64,000 bases of DNA from the NCBI RefSeq assembly GCF_905397435.1, contig NZ_CAJPVI010000030.1:1-64000 (forward strand). The letters run 5' to 3'. The notes under the pieces are model-generated. The model saw only the letters and a list, made by a program, of their open reading frames with translations, was not told the origin of the DNA and made no database searches. The position numbers were made by a program, and so were the translations under genes. Positions 35,567 through 44,526 of the stretch are shown in pieces. Each line of letters begins with the position of its first letter. The first letter of the stretch is position 1. Source of the stretch: Cupriavidus numazuensis (GTDB lineage Bacteria > Pseudomonadota > Gammaproteobacteria > Burkholderiales > Burkholderiaceae).

Positions 35567-36460
35567 TTGAGACAACGTAAGCATAAGATGCTTGCTACGG
35601 CAGCGATTTGTCTAACGATGCTTGCCCATTGCGGCGCAAGTCGGGCCTATGATGTTTTGCCCGGGGACATACTCCCGCTGCCGGACGGCACAACTGCAGT
35701 GGGGCTATATTATCTGTATGGCCACAATGATGAATTCAATTTGAATGGTAATACCTTCAAGAAGGATACTGGGCTTGACACTCACGTCGGTGTCTTCCGG
35801 GCGCTACATAGTTTCACTATTGCTGGAGTTCCGGTGCAGCAAAATATTGTGCTGCCCTATGAAACGCTCAGAAATGGCGAGATTGGCGGGGCAAAGCTAG
35901 GTACTACGTCAGGGTATGGTGATCTCAGTTTTGTTACCCAAGTATGGCCCGTTAGCGACGCCGAGCGCGGCTCCTACGTCGGAGTGGCCGCTGTGCTTAC
36001 GGCTCCAACAGGCACGTACCGACCCGGCAACGCCCTGAATACTAGCGATAATCGTTGGGACGGTACTTTAATGCTTGCAGGGGGCCAGCGCTTCGCGTCT
36101 GTTTGGCGCGCAGAAGCATATATCGACTGGCACACCTATGGTAATAACAACAAGGCAGGATTGACCGGAAGTCAGACACTGAAGAAACGGGATTCTTACG
36201 AAGCGCAGTTCTACCTTAATCGCGACTTTGCCCCAGGAACTTCGGGAGCGATTGGTTATTCAGTCTACTCGGGAGGGGCTGTCAGCATTGATGGAGTGGA
36301 GACCGGCGAGCGGAGTCAGAAACAACAACTCCGCGTCGCGGTCACCCAATTCCTCAGTCCGAATTCGGTAGTGACATTGCAATTGACTCATGATTTTGCG
36401 GTGCGCGGCGGGTATCGGCAGAACGTGGGGATGACTCTGCGTGCTGGTCTTCTATTCTAG
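35567..36460 (+). CDS. Outer-membrane protein, MetA-pathway phenol degradation family
   Basis: A protein of about 297 residues with a signal peptide (basic start, then MLATAAICLTMLAHCGASRA) and a beta-strand-rich body that ends in an aromatic residue (LRAGLLF), as outer-membrane barrels do. It resembles the MetA-pathway family often found in aromatic and terpene degradation clusters, where it probably aids substrate entry. The start was set at TTG 35567, which has AAGGA seven bases before it; ATG 35588 would leave a shorter leader. Function in uptake is inferred from context. Confidence 0.8.
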   Translation: MRQRKHKMLATAAICLTMLAHCGASRAYDVLPGDILPLPDGTTAVGLYYLYGHNDEFNLNGNTFKKDTGLDTHVGVFRALHSFTIAGVPVQQNIVLPYETLRNGEIGGAKLGTTSGYGDLSFVTQVWPVSDAERGSYVGVAAVLTAPTGTYRPGNALNTSDNRWDGTLMLAGGQRFASVWRAEAYIDWHTYGNNNKAGLTGSQTLKKRDSYEAQFYLNRDFAPGTSGAIGYSVYSGGAVSIDGVETGERSQKQQLRVAVTQFLSPNSVVTLQLTHDFAVRGGYRQNVGMTLRAGLLF

Positions 36461-36624
36461 TCAGACCGCTTAGCGATCCATGCGGGTCTGCAGAGCTCGA
36501 GAAGCCATTCAGATTGCGGTGCGGAGGTGAGCGATGCGCCGTCGTCTAACTTGTTGTTCGCTGCACTGCGTTGGATGCTCCTTCTCAGTTCGATAGCGAT
36601 GCCGCCGATAGAACTCTGTTACAC

Positions 36625-36651
36625 GCCACCGTCCGGCACAAGGACGGTGGC
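36625..36651. terminator. Hairpin after the outer-membrane protein gene
   Basis: GCCACCGTCC and GGACGGTGGC form a perfect 10-bp stem around a seven-base loop, 165 bases past the stop codon. There is no T-run on either side, so intrinsic termination is doubtful; it may protect the mRNA end or be a decayed repeat. Confidence 0.35.
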
Positions 36652-36747
36652 GGCCTGCGCCCGACCGGACGCGCAAATGCTCATGCCCAATTAGTTTGCA
36701 ATTTGCATATTGATGGGAACGAGATTTTAGTTTAAGGGAATAATGTC

Positions 36748-38178
36748 ATGACAAACAATCTGAAGTTCTATATTGATGGCAAATGGGTTGTGCCGGAGCA
36801 GCCGCGTCTATTTGATGTGGTAAATCCCGCAACAGAGGTGGCTTTCGCCCAGATTGCACTCGGCTCGGCCGCCGATGTGGATCTCGCGGTCGCCGCGGCG
36901 CGTCGTGCATTCCCATCCTATGCAGCCACCAGTCGTACTGAACGCCTCGAACTGCTCGGAGCAGTAGCGGCTGTCTATGAGCGGCGGAAGGAGGAGATCG
37001 CAGATGCCGTTTCCAATGAGATGGGTGCGCCACTCACCCTGGCACGCCAATTCCAGTCGCCTATCGGATCCCGGCACTTCGCTCAGGCCATCAAGACTCT
37101 GCAAGATTACGAGTTTGAGGAGCGCATCGGCCAAACGCTTGTCGTAAGGGAGCCCATCGGTGTTTGTGGCTTCATTACACCGTGGAATTGGCCAATGAAT
37201 CAAGTGGCGTGCAAGGTTGCACTAGCGCTGGCGGCTGGTTGTACTATGGTTCTCAAGCCTAGCGAGATGTCACCGATTTCAGCGCTTCTTTTCGCGGAAA
37301 TCTTGGATGAGGCTGGCGTGCCTGCAGGGGTCTTCAACCTGATCAATGGCGATGGCCCGACTGTTGGTCATGCCATTTCGGCACATCCGGGAATCGACAT
37401 GGTCTCGTTCACGGGTTCGACCCGTGCGGGCATTCTCGTGGCGAAGACAGCTGCGGACACGGTCAAGCGTGTTAGCCAAGAACTGGGCGGGAAATCGCCA
37501 AATATCCTGATTGATGACGACTCATTTAGGAGTGCAGTCATTCACGGTGCGCGCGTGTGCTTTAACAATTCAGGGCAATCGTGCAACGCACCGACCCGGC
37601 TTCTCGTTCCGGCGCATAGGCTTGATGAGGCGGCGGAGCTTGCGCGCGCGGTCGCGGAAGAGACGATTGTGGGTGATCCGCGAGCAGAGACGACGGTAAT
37701 TGGTCCCGTTGCGAACGCTGCCCAATTCGAGAGAGTTCAGGCAATGATCGAAAAGGGTATCGAGGAAGGGGCGCGTCTCGTGGCAGGCGGCTCTGGGAGG
37801 CCGAGCGGTCTGGACAAGGGCTACTATGTTCGGCCGACCGTATTTGCCGGCGTTACCAATGACATGACGATCGGAAGGGAGGAAATCTTCGGTCCGGTTC
37901 TTTCGATCGTTCCGTACGCCACGGAGGAGCAGGCAGTCGCTATCGCCAATGACACCGTATACGGATTGTCATCGTATGTGACGGCTGCGGATGTCGGGAA
38001 GGCCCGCGACATCGCTCGCCAAATTAGGGCAGGGATGGTTCACATCAACGGTGCGCCAGGCAGCTTCGACGCGCCGTTCGGCGGGTACAAGCAATCGGGC
38101 AACGGGCGCGAATGGGGCCGATTCGGATTCGAGGAGTTCCTCGAGACGAAGTCGATGTTCGGCTATGAGGGTGCTTGA
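36748..38178 (+). CDS. Aldehyde dehydrogenase family protein
   Basis: A 476-residue aldehyde dehydrogenase. Catalytic Cys is in SGQSCNAPTR, Glu in QELGGKSPN and Asn in ITPWNWPMN. It is only distantly like the enzyme at 33535, so the cluster can oxidise two different aldehydes, for instance the product of alcohol oxidation and the fragment from retro-aldol cleavage. The gene stands alone between the outer-membrane protein and the second gntR gene; the ribosome site (GGGAATAATGTC) is modest. Confidence 0.93.
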   Translation: MTNNLKFYIDGKWVVPEQPRLFDVVNPATEVAFAQIALGSAADVDLAVAAARRAFPSYAATSRTERLELLGAVAAVYERRKEEIADAVSNEMGAPLTLARQFQSPIGSRHFAQAIKTLQDYEFEERIGQTLVVREPIGVCGFITPWNWPMNQVACKVALALAAGCTMVLKPSEMSPISALLFAEILDEAGVPAGVFNLINGDGPTVGHAISAHPGIDMVSFTGSTRAGILVAKTAADTVKRVSQELGGKSPNILIDDDSFRSAVIHGARVCFNNSGQSCNAPTRLLVPAHRLDEAAELARAVAEETIVGDPRAETTVIGPVANAAQFERVQAMIEKGIEEGARLVAGGSGRPSGLDKGYYVRPTVFAGVTNDMTIGREEIFGPVLSIVPYATEEQAVAIANDTVYGLSSYVTAADVGKARDIARQIRAGMVHINGAPGSFDAPFGGYKQSGNGREWGRFGFEEFLETKSMFGYEGA

Positions 38179-38199
38179 AGTGGGTTGAACGACGTCAGT

Positions 38200-38246
38200 G
38201 CACCATGATTCCGTCGGGCGTTCATATGCATCTGGAATCATGGTGC
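38200..38246. other. 13-bp inverted repeat between aldehyde dehydrogenase and gntR copy 2
   Basis: GCACCATGATTCC (38200-38212) and GGAATCATGGTGC (38234-38246) are perfect complements across 21 bases. It begins 22 bases after the stop codon. It may act as a transcription end or a protein site, but no T-run follows. Confidence 0.5.
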
Positions 38247-38352
38247 TGATGTCTTGGAATCACTTGTTTGTGAGCAGTCACTATCGATTCTTTGGATATA
38301 TAAATTCGAAAGCGCTACGAGTGATTCCTTCTTTGGGTCTGGTCTACCGCTC

Positions 38353-38395
38353 TTGACATCAAATTTGTAAGACTGCATTCTGCATACCGTCTTAA
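38353..38395 (+). promoter_or_regulatory. Promoter with GntR operator-like element C, before gntR copy 2
   Basis: TTGACA at 38353-38358 is a perfect -35 box, followed after 17 bases by CATTCT at 38376-38381. The operator-like element (38367-38395: GTAAGACTGCATTCTG, then CATACCGTCTTAA) covers the -10 box. It matches the elements at 22638 and 22972, so the two regulators probably share target sites and repress themselves. Confidence 0.7.
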
Positions 38396-38430
38396 GCTCG
38401 CCTTGTTCCGGCCGAAAAAGGAGGTTGTAA

Positions 38431-39090
38431 GTGACTGATGCAGCTCTTAGCATGCGCGTCGCACCGAGCATGCTACTGCGCGACAAAGTGGTGGGGACCC
38501 TGCGTCAAGCAATCCTGGATGGAGCGCTTGAGCCCGGTCGCCGACTCACTGAACGAGAGTTGACTGAACTGACCGGCGTAAGTCGCACCTCGGTGCGCGA
38601 GGCCTTACGCCACCTCCAGGCCGAACGGCTGGTCGAAGCTTCGCCCAGCCGCGGGCTCCGTGTGGCGATACCGACGGAGGAAGAAGTAAAAAATATTTAC
38701 GAGGTTCGAGCCGAGCTTGAACCTCTCGTCGTGAGGCTCTTCACCCAGAGGGCGTCACAAAAAGAGATTGATGCGCTTATCGAAGCGCGCCAGCAGAAGA
38801 CTGACGTTTGGGACGGCCTACAACGATTTAACGAGTTGCTGCTGGCTGGAACGCTGAATCCCGTCCTGACGGAGATCCTGACTGGCTTGCACACCCGGAT
38901 TCACGTTCTACGCCGGCTCTCGTTTTCTACCCCGGGTCGCAGCGCGGTCTCAAAGCAGGAATTCGACGAGATCGTATCTGCTATCGAGCGCCGATCTCCG
39001 GAGGAGGCGGCAGAGGCGGCTCGGCGCCACGTGAATGCTGCCAAGGAAGCCGCGCTGCGAGCGCTAAAATCGCTACGCGAAACAAGTTAG
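38431..39090 (+). CDS. GntR-family regulator, FCD subfamily (copy 2)
   Basis: A 219-residue paralogue of the regulator at 23025, the same length and nearly identical in the DNA-binding part (GRRLTERELTELTGVSRTSV is shared exactly). The FCD domain again lacks the two usual histidines (FNELLL and QEF), keeping ARRHV. The start is a GTG with a perfect AAGGAGG. With copy 1 it brackets the P450 cluster. The shared recognition helix and operator suggest joint or competing control, with differences in effector binding. Confidence 0.93.
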   Translation: MTDAALSMRVAPSMLLRDKVVGTLRQAILDGALEPGRRLTERELTELTGVSRTSVREALRHLQAERLVEASPSRGLRVAIPTEEEVKNIYEVRAELEPLVVRLFTQRASQKEIDALIEARQQKTDVWDGLQRFNELLLAGTLNPVLTEILTGLHTRIHVLRRLSFSTPGRSAVSKQEFDEIVSAIERRSPEEAAEAARRHVNAAKEAALRALKSLRETS

Positions 39091-39333
39091 GCCATTGGAT
39101 CAATGAAATTGCACCGATCCCGGGATGCTTGGGAAAAGTGAATTGGAGTTGAAGCCGAGGGCGAGGAACTGATGCCGATGCCCCCAATCAGCCAACCTTA
39201 ATGCTCGGCGTACGCCATGCGATCTTTGGACGATTAGGTCGCCAAGTACATCCCGGTCTTGAGGAAACCCCGTCGGCGATGCAAGCCTTTAGCCACGCCT
39301 CCGGGTGAATCCCCATATGGTGGTTGTCGTAGC

Positions 39334-40434
39334 TTAGCTCTTCATCACAAGCACTGGTTTAACGACCTCGCCGCTTGCGATGGCGTGCATCGCCTCATTG
39401 ATCTGGTCGAAGCGGAAAGTCTGGACAATTTTCTCCAGAGGTAACAGGCCAGCGCGGTAAAACGCCACCATCTGAGGAATGAGAGACGACGGCACGGCAT
39501 CGCCTTCGACCACGCCACGGACCTGAAGTCCGCGGCCAACGAAGATGTTGGGGGCGAGCTTGTAGCCATCCTTGCTGGATGACAAGGCGACTTGCGCCGT
39601 ACTGCCACGCTTGCGCAAGCAAGCGATCGATTGCGCAACAACGTCAGGGACGCCGGTGGTGTCGACCGAGAAATGTGCGCCTGTCCCTGTGATCGACATA
39701 ATCTGTGCCACAGCGTCGAGCTGGCCACCTTGGATCACATGGGTAGCGCCCAGTTCCAGAGCTTTCTGCAGCCGACCCTCTTTAATGTCCACGGCGATGA
39801 CTGTGGTGCAGCCAGCGAGCTTGGCTGCCATCACGGCACCCAGCCCCACGGCGCCGGCGCCAAAGACGACCAGTGACGTACCCGCAGATGGCTTTAGGAC
39901 GCGTAGGACGGTGCCAACGCCCGTGAGAACGCCGCAGCCCAGAGGGGCCATCAGATGCAGCGGCAGATCTTTATCGATCCGGATCGCGTTACGTTCACTG
40001 GCGAGGGCAAAGGTCGCAAATGCCGATTGGGCGAAGAAGCCCGCTCCTATAGTCGCGCCCTCGCGTCGGATCGCCTCTCCGGCATCGCGTTTTCCGCCAA
40101 AATTGATCGCTGTGAAATCATCGCAGTAGCTAGGGTGACCGTCGTTGCAATGCTCACACACGCCGCAGGATCCAAATGTCATGACGACGTGGTCGCCCGG
40201 AGCCAGAGTGGTTACACCGGGGCCAACACGCTCGACCACGCCGGCGCCCTCATGGCCAAGGACCTTCGGGAGCGGGACAGGAATGTGCCGGAGCTTGGCA
40301 GCGATGTCGGTATGGCAGATGCCGCAGGCGTGCACCGCCACCAGAACCTCTCCTGGGCCGGGCTCGGCAAGTTCACATTCTTCAATGGTGAACGGTGTTT
40401 CAGGCGAAGTGGCAATTGCGGCTAAAATTTGCAT
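39334..40434 (-). CDS. Zinc-dependent alcohol dehydrogenase (aryl/allylic alcohol type)
   Basis: A 366-residue medium-chain dehydrogenase. Catalytic zinc ligands are in CGICHTD and GHEGAG, with Cys in PLGCGVLTGVG. The structural zinc site is CGVCEHCNDGHPSYC, and the cofactor motif GAGAVGLG is followed by VDIKEGRL, whose Asp favours NAD. It resembles benzyl- and geraniol-type alcohol dehydrogenases. AGGAG precedes the ATG. It is convergent with the GntR gene, 243 bases away, and could oxidise the primary alcohol from the P450, but it is not in that operon. Confidence 0.92.
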   Translation of the reverse strand: MQILAAIATSPETPFTIEECELAEPGPGEVLVAVHACGICHTDIAAKLRHIPVPLPKVLGHEGAGVVERVGPGVTTLAPGDHVVMTFGSCGVCEHCNDGHPSYCDDFTAINFGGKRDAGEAIRREGATIGAGFFAQSAFATFALASERNAIRIDKDLPLHLMAPLGCGVLTGVGTVLRVLKPSAGTSLVVFGAGAVGLGAVMAAKLAGCTTVIAVDIKEGRLQKALELGATHVIQGGQLDAVAQIMSITGTGAHFSVDTTGVPDVVAQSIACLRKRGSTAQVALSSSKDGYKLAPNIFVGRGLQVRGVVEGDAVPSSLIPQMVAFYRAGLLPLEKIVQTFRFDQINEAMHAIASGEVVKPVLVMKS

Positions 40435-40669
40435 GCGAATTCTCCTGTGAACTCTCGATTACGCCGTCACGGAAAGCAAGCAAGAATGACGGACTGTTGG
40501 TTAAATGTTCCGCGCTCTCGTGTGGAGGCCTGATTCGCGTTCCTTGACACTGGCAAAGAGCATCCCCACGGAGTGGGAGCCGGCACACTTTGCTACCAAG
40601 GGTGTTCGGCAGCCCGCCGCATCGGAATGGCGGCGACGGGCCACTTCGCAATAGCAGTTGCTCTTGGCA

Positions 40670-42038
40670 TCAAGAGCGGATCCGGACGCTATTCACCTCT
40701 CTCTCACTGAAAGCGACGTCCTTGATCGCATCGTAGCGCATCACCGCAGAAGTCCTGTAGGAAATGAATGCCACTGCTATGGCGCCAATTGCGGCGAAGA
40801 AAGCAATGGATAGAAAATTCTCCACCAGCGGCAACTTCATGGAGACTAGAAAGCCGATCAAAATGGGAGCCACTAATGCCCCAATCCGACCGATCCCGGA
40901 GGCAAAGCCAAGACCGGTAGAACGGATCGCCGTCGGGTAAAACTGTCCACCAAATGCGTAAAGGAGGCCCTGCGTACCCAACGTCGCAGCACCGACAACA
41001 GCCGCGACTAGAAGCAAAGGCTGCATACCATAGCCCAGTAGTGTGAGAGAGATTGCGGCGACTGCGAAGAAAGCGCAGGTTACCCACTTGATGTTCAGCC
41101 TATCCGCAAGCCATCCGCCATCGACGGTCCCGACGAGGGCGCCGGCGTTGTAGGCGAGAAAGAAATTCAGCGAGGAACCCAGATTGTAGCCAGCCATGGT
41201 CATCAACTTGACCAACCACGAACTGAGCGCGTAAATCATAAATAAGCACGTAATGCAGGCAACCCAGATCATTACCGTGCTGAAAGCGCGGCCCTCTTGA
41301 AACAGGCCCCGAACGCTGGGCGCTTCGGTCTTGTCCTGGCTTGGCACTACGAACTCATTGAGCGACTCTAGCCGGATGTCGGGCCGCATTTTACGGACGA
41401 TCTGGCGTAGACGCGCGTCATCGCGCTGACTAATCAGAAACTGCAAGGACTCAGGCAGGTATGTCAGAATTACAGGAATCAGCAGAGCTGGGACGCCGGC
41501 GGCAAAAAAGACTGCTTGCCATCCGTGCGTTTCGATGAACTGCTTCGCGAGAAGCGCCGCGATAATGCTACCGACCGCGTACCCGCAGCACATCACCATC
41601 ACCATCAGGCCACGCACCTTCGTCGGCGCATATTCGCTCATATGCGCAGTCACATTTGGGATGGCGCCGCCAATACCAACTCCAGCCAGAAAACGCATCA
41701 CGCTGAATAGGTAGGGGTCATTGGTAAATCCGGCCGCAGCAGTGAAAATACTGAAGAAGGAAACACAGATCGCGAGAACCCACCTGCGGCCAATCTTGTC
41801 GGCAAGCGTGCCTAGGATGATCCCGCCGAACATCATTCCGAACAGCGCGGAACTGGCCATGAAACCTGCAGTCGTGGCTTCGACTCTCATTTCCTTCATG
41901 ATAGCTGGCAGCGCAGTTCCCGCAACCGCCAGGTCGTATCCGTGAACACCAGTATCACGAAGCAGAGTGCCAGCACTGTCCAGTGGAATCTGCTTAAAAG
42001 GGCTTCGTCGGCCAACTTCCTTAGGTGAAGTTGTGCAT
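40670..42038 (-). pseudogene. Frameshifted MFS aromatic acid:H+ symporter
   Basis: From 41899 down, 409 residues form helices 2-12 of an AAHS-type carrier, beginning GFMASSALFGMMFGGIILG and with the loop LADKIGRRW. The first helix is upstream but out of frame: SRFHWTVLALCFVILVF runs up to GTGTTC, where one base appears lost before GGATACGACCTG; restoring it gives the family's DGYD motif. A second single-base break follows MHNFT, after ATG 42036-42038, which has an AAGGAG site. Two lost bases indicate a pseudogene unless they are sequencing errors. It would have imported an aromatic or cyclic acid. Confidence 0.75.
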
Positions 42039-43188
42039 TGTGTCTCCTTGTTTGGGACGCCGGACGTACAAGGCGTGCCGGCGTGGTGCGCGGCTAGTAG
42101 GGAAAGTGGATTAGTGACCTACACGCGGGGAATCGGAAGCGCGATAGCTCATTGACTATTCCCTTCAGTACCGGCGATTTACTGCGGACTCGCTTCGCGT
42201 GTCTGCGGAAAATCTCTTATGTTTTGGCTGCGATAGTACGCTGATCCGTCAAGCCGGCAATGTGAGATCAACTCACGCAGTATGACGTCTCAATGCTTAT
42301 CGTCTCGCTACGTGGAGAAGCACTTCTGAGCTTTTGAGCCACGCTTGTCCGAGACATTGTGCTTCAGCACCTGACCAGGGGACACGTAATGCCACGGAAA
42401 GCAAAGACGAGCGTGCTTGCCATCTTCTGTGAAGGCGCTGGTGACTGCGAGGCAGCCCCGGTCAACGCGAGCCAAAACCGGAGATGTGTGACTATTCCAG
42501 CTGTGAGATCCTGGAGACCGTGGATGCGGCGACCGAGTGCGCCAATATCTGGATGGAGATGTTTGACGAGCTCAAGACTTAATCAATCCGCCCGGTCTTT
42601 CCAACTCAGCGTAAAAAAAACCACGCTACCAGCCCGCTGGTAGCGTGGTTATTAATTCGCTTGCTCGTTTCCCACCCTGGGGAGGACATGACGTGAACTG
42701 CCCCGGAGCAGGACACCGGAATTATCTCGCAACCTCGATCGACGCCAGCGAAAGTTTTTCTCACGAAGCGTGATATATCGACGATTGTTACAAGGGTATT
42801 TCGATTGCAGAATCCTCCAACCTATCGCTCGGCAGCATCATCGTCTGCATCCCGGCAGCGCTCAAAGACTTTCGAACGAGACAGCGTTTCACACTTGGCT
42901 CGTGCTTGCAGGAGTAGTGCGCTGCTCAGAGGCGGCGCCGCATCTCATTGGCGTTGAAGTTCGCAGAGGTTGGAAAGCGCTCGGATGAGTGCATCCAGGA
43001 ATGCATGGCTGAGCATCGCTCGGGAGTCCAGAGCTCTCGCGGCTGGGCGAGTGAAAGGTGTTGCTTCGGCTTTTGGTCAATCAAGTAGTAAGAACGGTGT
43101 TCCCTGGTAAGACGGTACGCGCCGGCAGATTGATGGGGGTGGAAGTTCTGCTGGTGAGATGAAAAATATACTTTGGAGATAACTTAGC
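42039..43188. other. Gene-poor region of 1.15 kb
   Basis: I find no confident gene. A 32-codon plus-strand frame at 42484-42582 (starting MCDYSSCEILETVD) has coding-like codon use but a poorly placed ribosome site and no recognised family; it may be a gene remnant. A terminator-like hairpin lies at 42613-42650. The final 150 bases before the porin likely hold its promoter. GGAG at 43175 serves as its ribosome site. Confidence 0.5.
42613..42650 (-). terminator. Strong rho-independent terminator read on the minus strand
   Basis: A perfect 15-bp stem (AACCACGCTACCAGC, complement at 42636-42650) with a two-base loop is followed, on the minus strand, by eight T (A8 at 42613-42620). On the plus strand the following bases, TATTAATT, are weaker. 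No minus-strand gene lies upstream of it, so the gene it served is missing or it was brought in with other DNA. Confidence 0.8.
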
Positions 43189-44364
43189 ATGAAGAAGCTG
43201 CTCATGGCGCTGGTCGCGACAGGGATGATCGGGGGCGCCGCAAACGCCCAGTCTAGCGTCACGTTGTACGGCGTAGTCGACGCCAACGTCGAGTACGTGA
43301 ATAGCATGCGCTCAGCACTGCCGACCGCGGCAAATCCGAATCCCGCAAGTGGCAGCGTGCTACGCCTGAGCAGCGGCGGCTTTGCTAGTAACCGTTGGGG
43401 CATTCGCGGCGTGGAAGACCTCGGTGGCGGCCTCGCTGGCATCTTCGTCATCGAAGCCGGCTTCAACACCGACAATGGCGCCTCAGCCAACGCCACCCGC
43501 ACTTACGACCGCGCGACCTATGTCGGCCTGCGTAGCAACGCCTGGGGCCAGCTTACCTTCGGGCGCCAGTACACTTCGATGTTTCTGATGCTCGGTAATT
43601 ACTCGCCGACCGTCTACGCGCCGCAATACGAACCGATCACGTTCATGGCCGGGCTGAACTTGCGCGAGGACAACATGGTGCACTACACGGCCAAGCTCGG
43701 CGCGGTGACTGGCCGCGCGCACCTTTCGTTCGGCACTGGCGTGTTCTGCACAGGAGGCGTGAGCCCCTGCGCAGGCTCCGGCGAAACTCCGGGTAGCTTC
43801 CGCGCCAACATGGGCTACGGCGGCACGATCGAATACAACGACGGCAAGCTGGGCGTGGGCATCGGCTACGACGAGTATGACCCGACTGCCTCGGTGCTTG
43901 GCGACAGTGGCATCGGGCGCTTCCGCAAGGCCACCGTCGCGGCGGGGTACAACATCATGCCGACCTTGCGCGTGCAAGGTGGCTACCGCTGGGGCCGCAA
44001 TGCGTTCTCGAATGGTGCCGTGGCGCTGCGCGACAATCTCTACTGGGTCGGTGTTAACTACACCCCTATTGCTAACGTTGACCTGACGCTAGCCTACTAC
44101 TACGACGACCTGAAAGGCGTTCAGCCGACCGCGACGGGTGCTACCGCCGTGTCGACCAACCCAGCCAACCCGTACCAAATCAGCTTCATGGCGGCCTACA
44201 ACCTGTCAAAGCGCACCAACGTGTATCTGAGCACGGCTTGGTCTAAGCACGCCGCACTGGCGTTTGGAGGTCTGGCAGCCACCGGGGGAACGAACACTTA
44301 TCTGCTGGGTGCCGGCAAGGACAGCCAGTTCGGTGCCGCACTGGGCATCCGCCACATCTTCTGA
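43189..44364 (+). CDS. Gram-negative trimeric porin (Burkholderiales type)
   Basis: A 391-residue general porin. The signal peptide MKKLLMALVATGMIGGAANA is followed by QSSVTLYGVVDANVEY, the standard first strand. GGFASNRWGIRGVEDLGGG and TYDRATYVGL are family landmarks, and it ends in the outer-membrane sorting Phe (GIRHIF). It forms a passive diffusion channel for small hydrophilic or anionic solutes. It is a single gene with its own terminator 27 bases on. Its place between catabolic genes may indicate substrate uptake. Confidence 0.95.
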   Translation: MKKLLMALVATGMIGGAANAQSSVTLYGVVDANVEYVNSMRSALPTAANPNPASGSVLRLSSGGFASNRWGIRGVEDLGGGLAGIFVIEAGFNTDNGASANATRTYDRATYVGLRSNAWGQLTFGRQYTSMFLMLGNYSPTVYAPQYEPITFMAGLNLREDNMVHYTAKLGAVTGRAHLSFGTGVFCTGGVSPCAGSGETPGSFRANMGYGGTIEYNDGKLGVGIGYDEYDPTASVLGDSGIGRFRKATVAAGYNIMPTLRVQGGYRWGRNAFSNGAVALRDNLYWVGVNYTPIANVDLTLAYYYDDLKGVQPTATGATAVSTNPANPYQISFMAAYNLSKRTNVYLSTAWSKHAALAFGGLAATGGTNTYLLGAGKDSQFGAALGIRHIF

Positions 44365-44391
44365 TCTGCTCACGTCCCTGGCACGGTCTTC

Positions 44392-44415
44392 AGGCACCTT
44401 CGGTGCCTTTTTTTT
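44392..44415 (+). terminator. Rho-independent terminator of the porin gene
   Basis: GGCACC and GGTGCC form the stem with TTC as part of the loop, followed by eight T at 44408-44415. It lies 27 bases after the porin stop. Confidence 0.9.
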
Positions 44416-44526
44416 ATCCACGAGACATTTTTACTAGCACGGTTTCAACGATACCTACTCCAGACACAGTCCGTTTCGCTGACTCGCGACAAGTAGCAGC
44501 GGCGTACGGTTTGTCGTCGTTGAACT

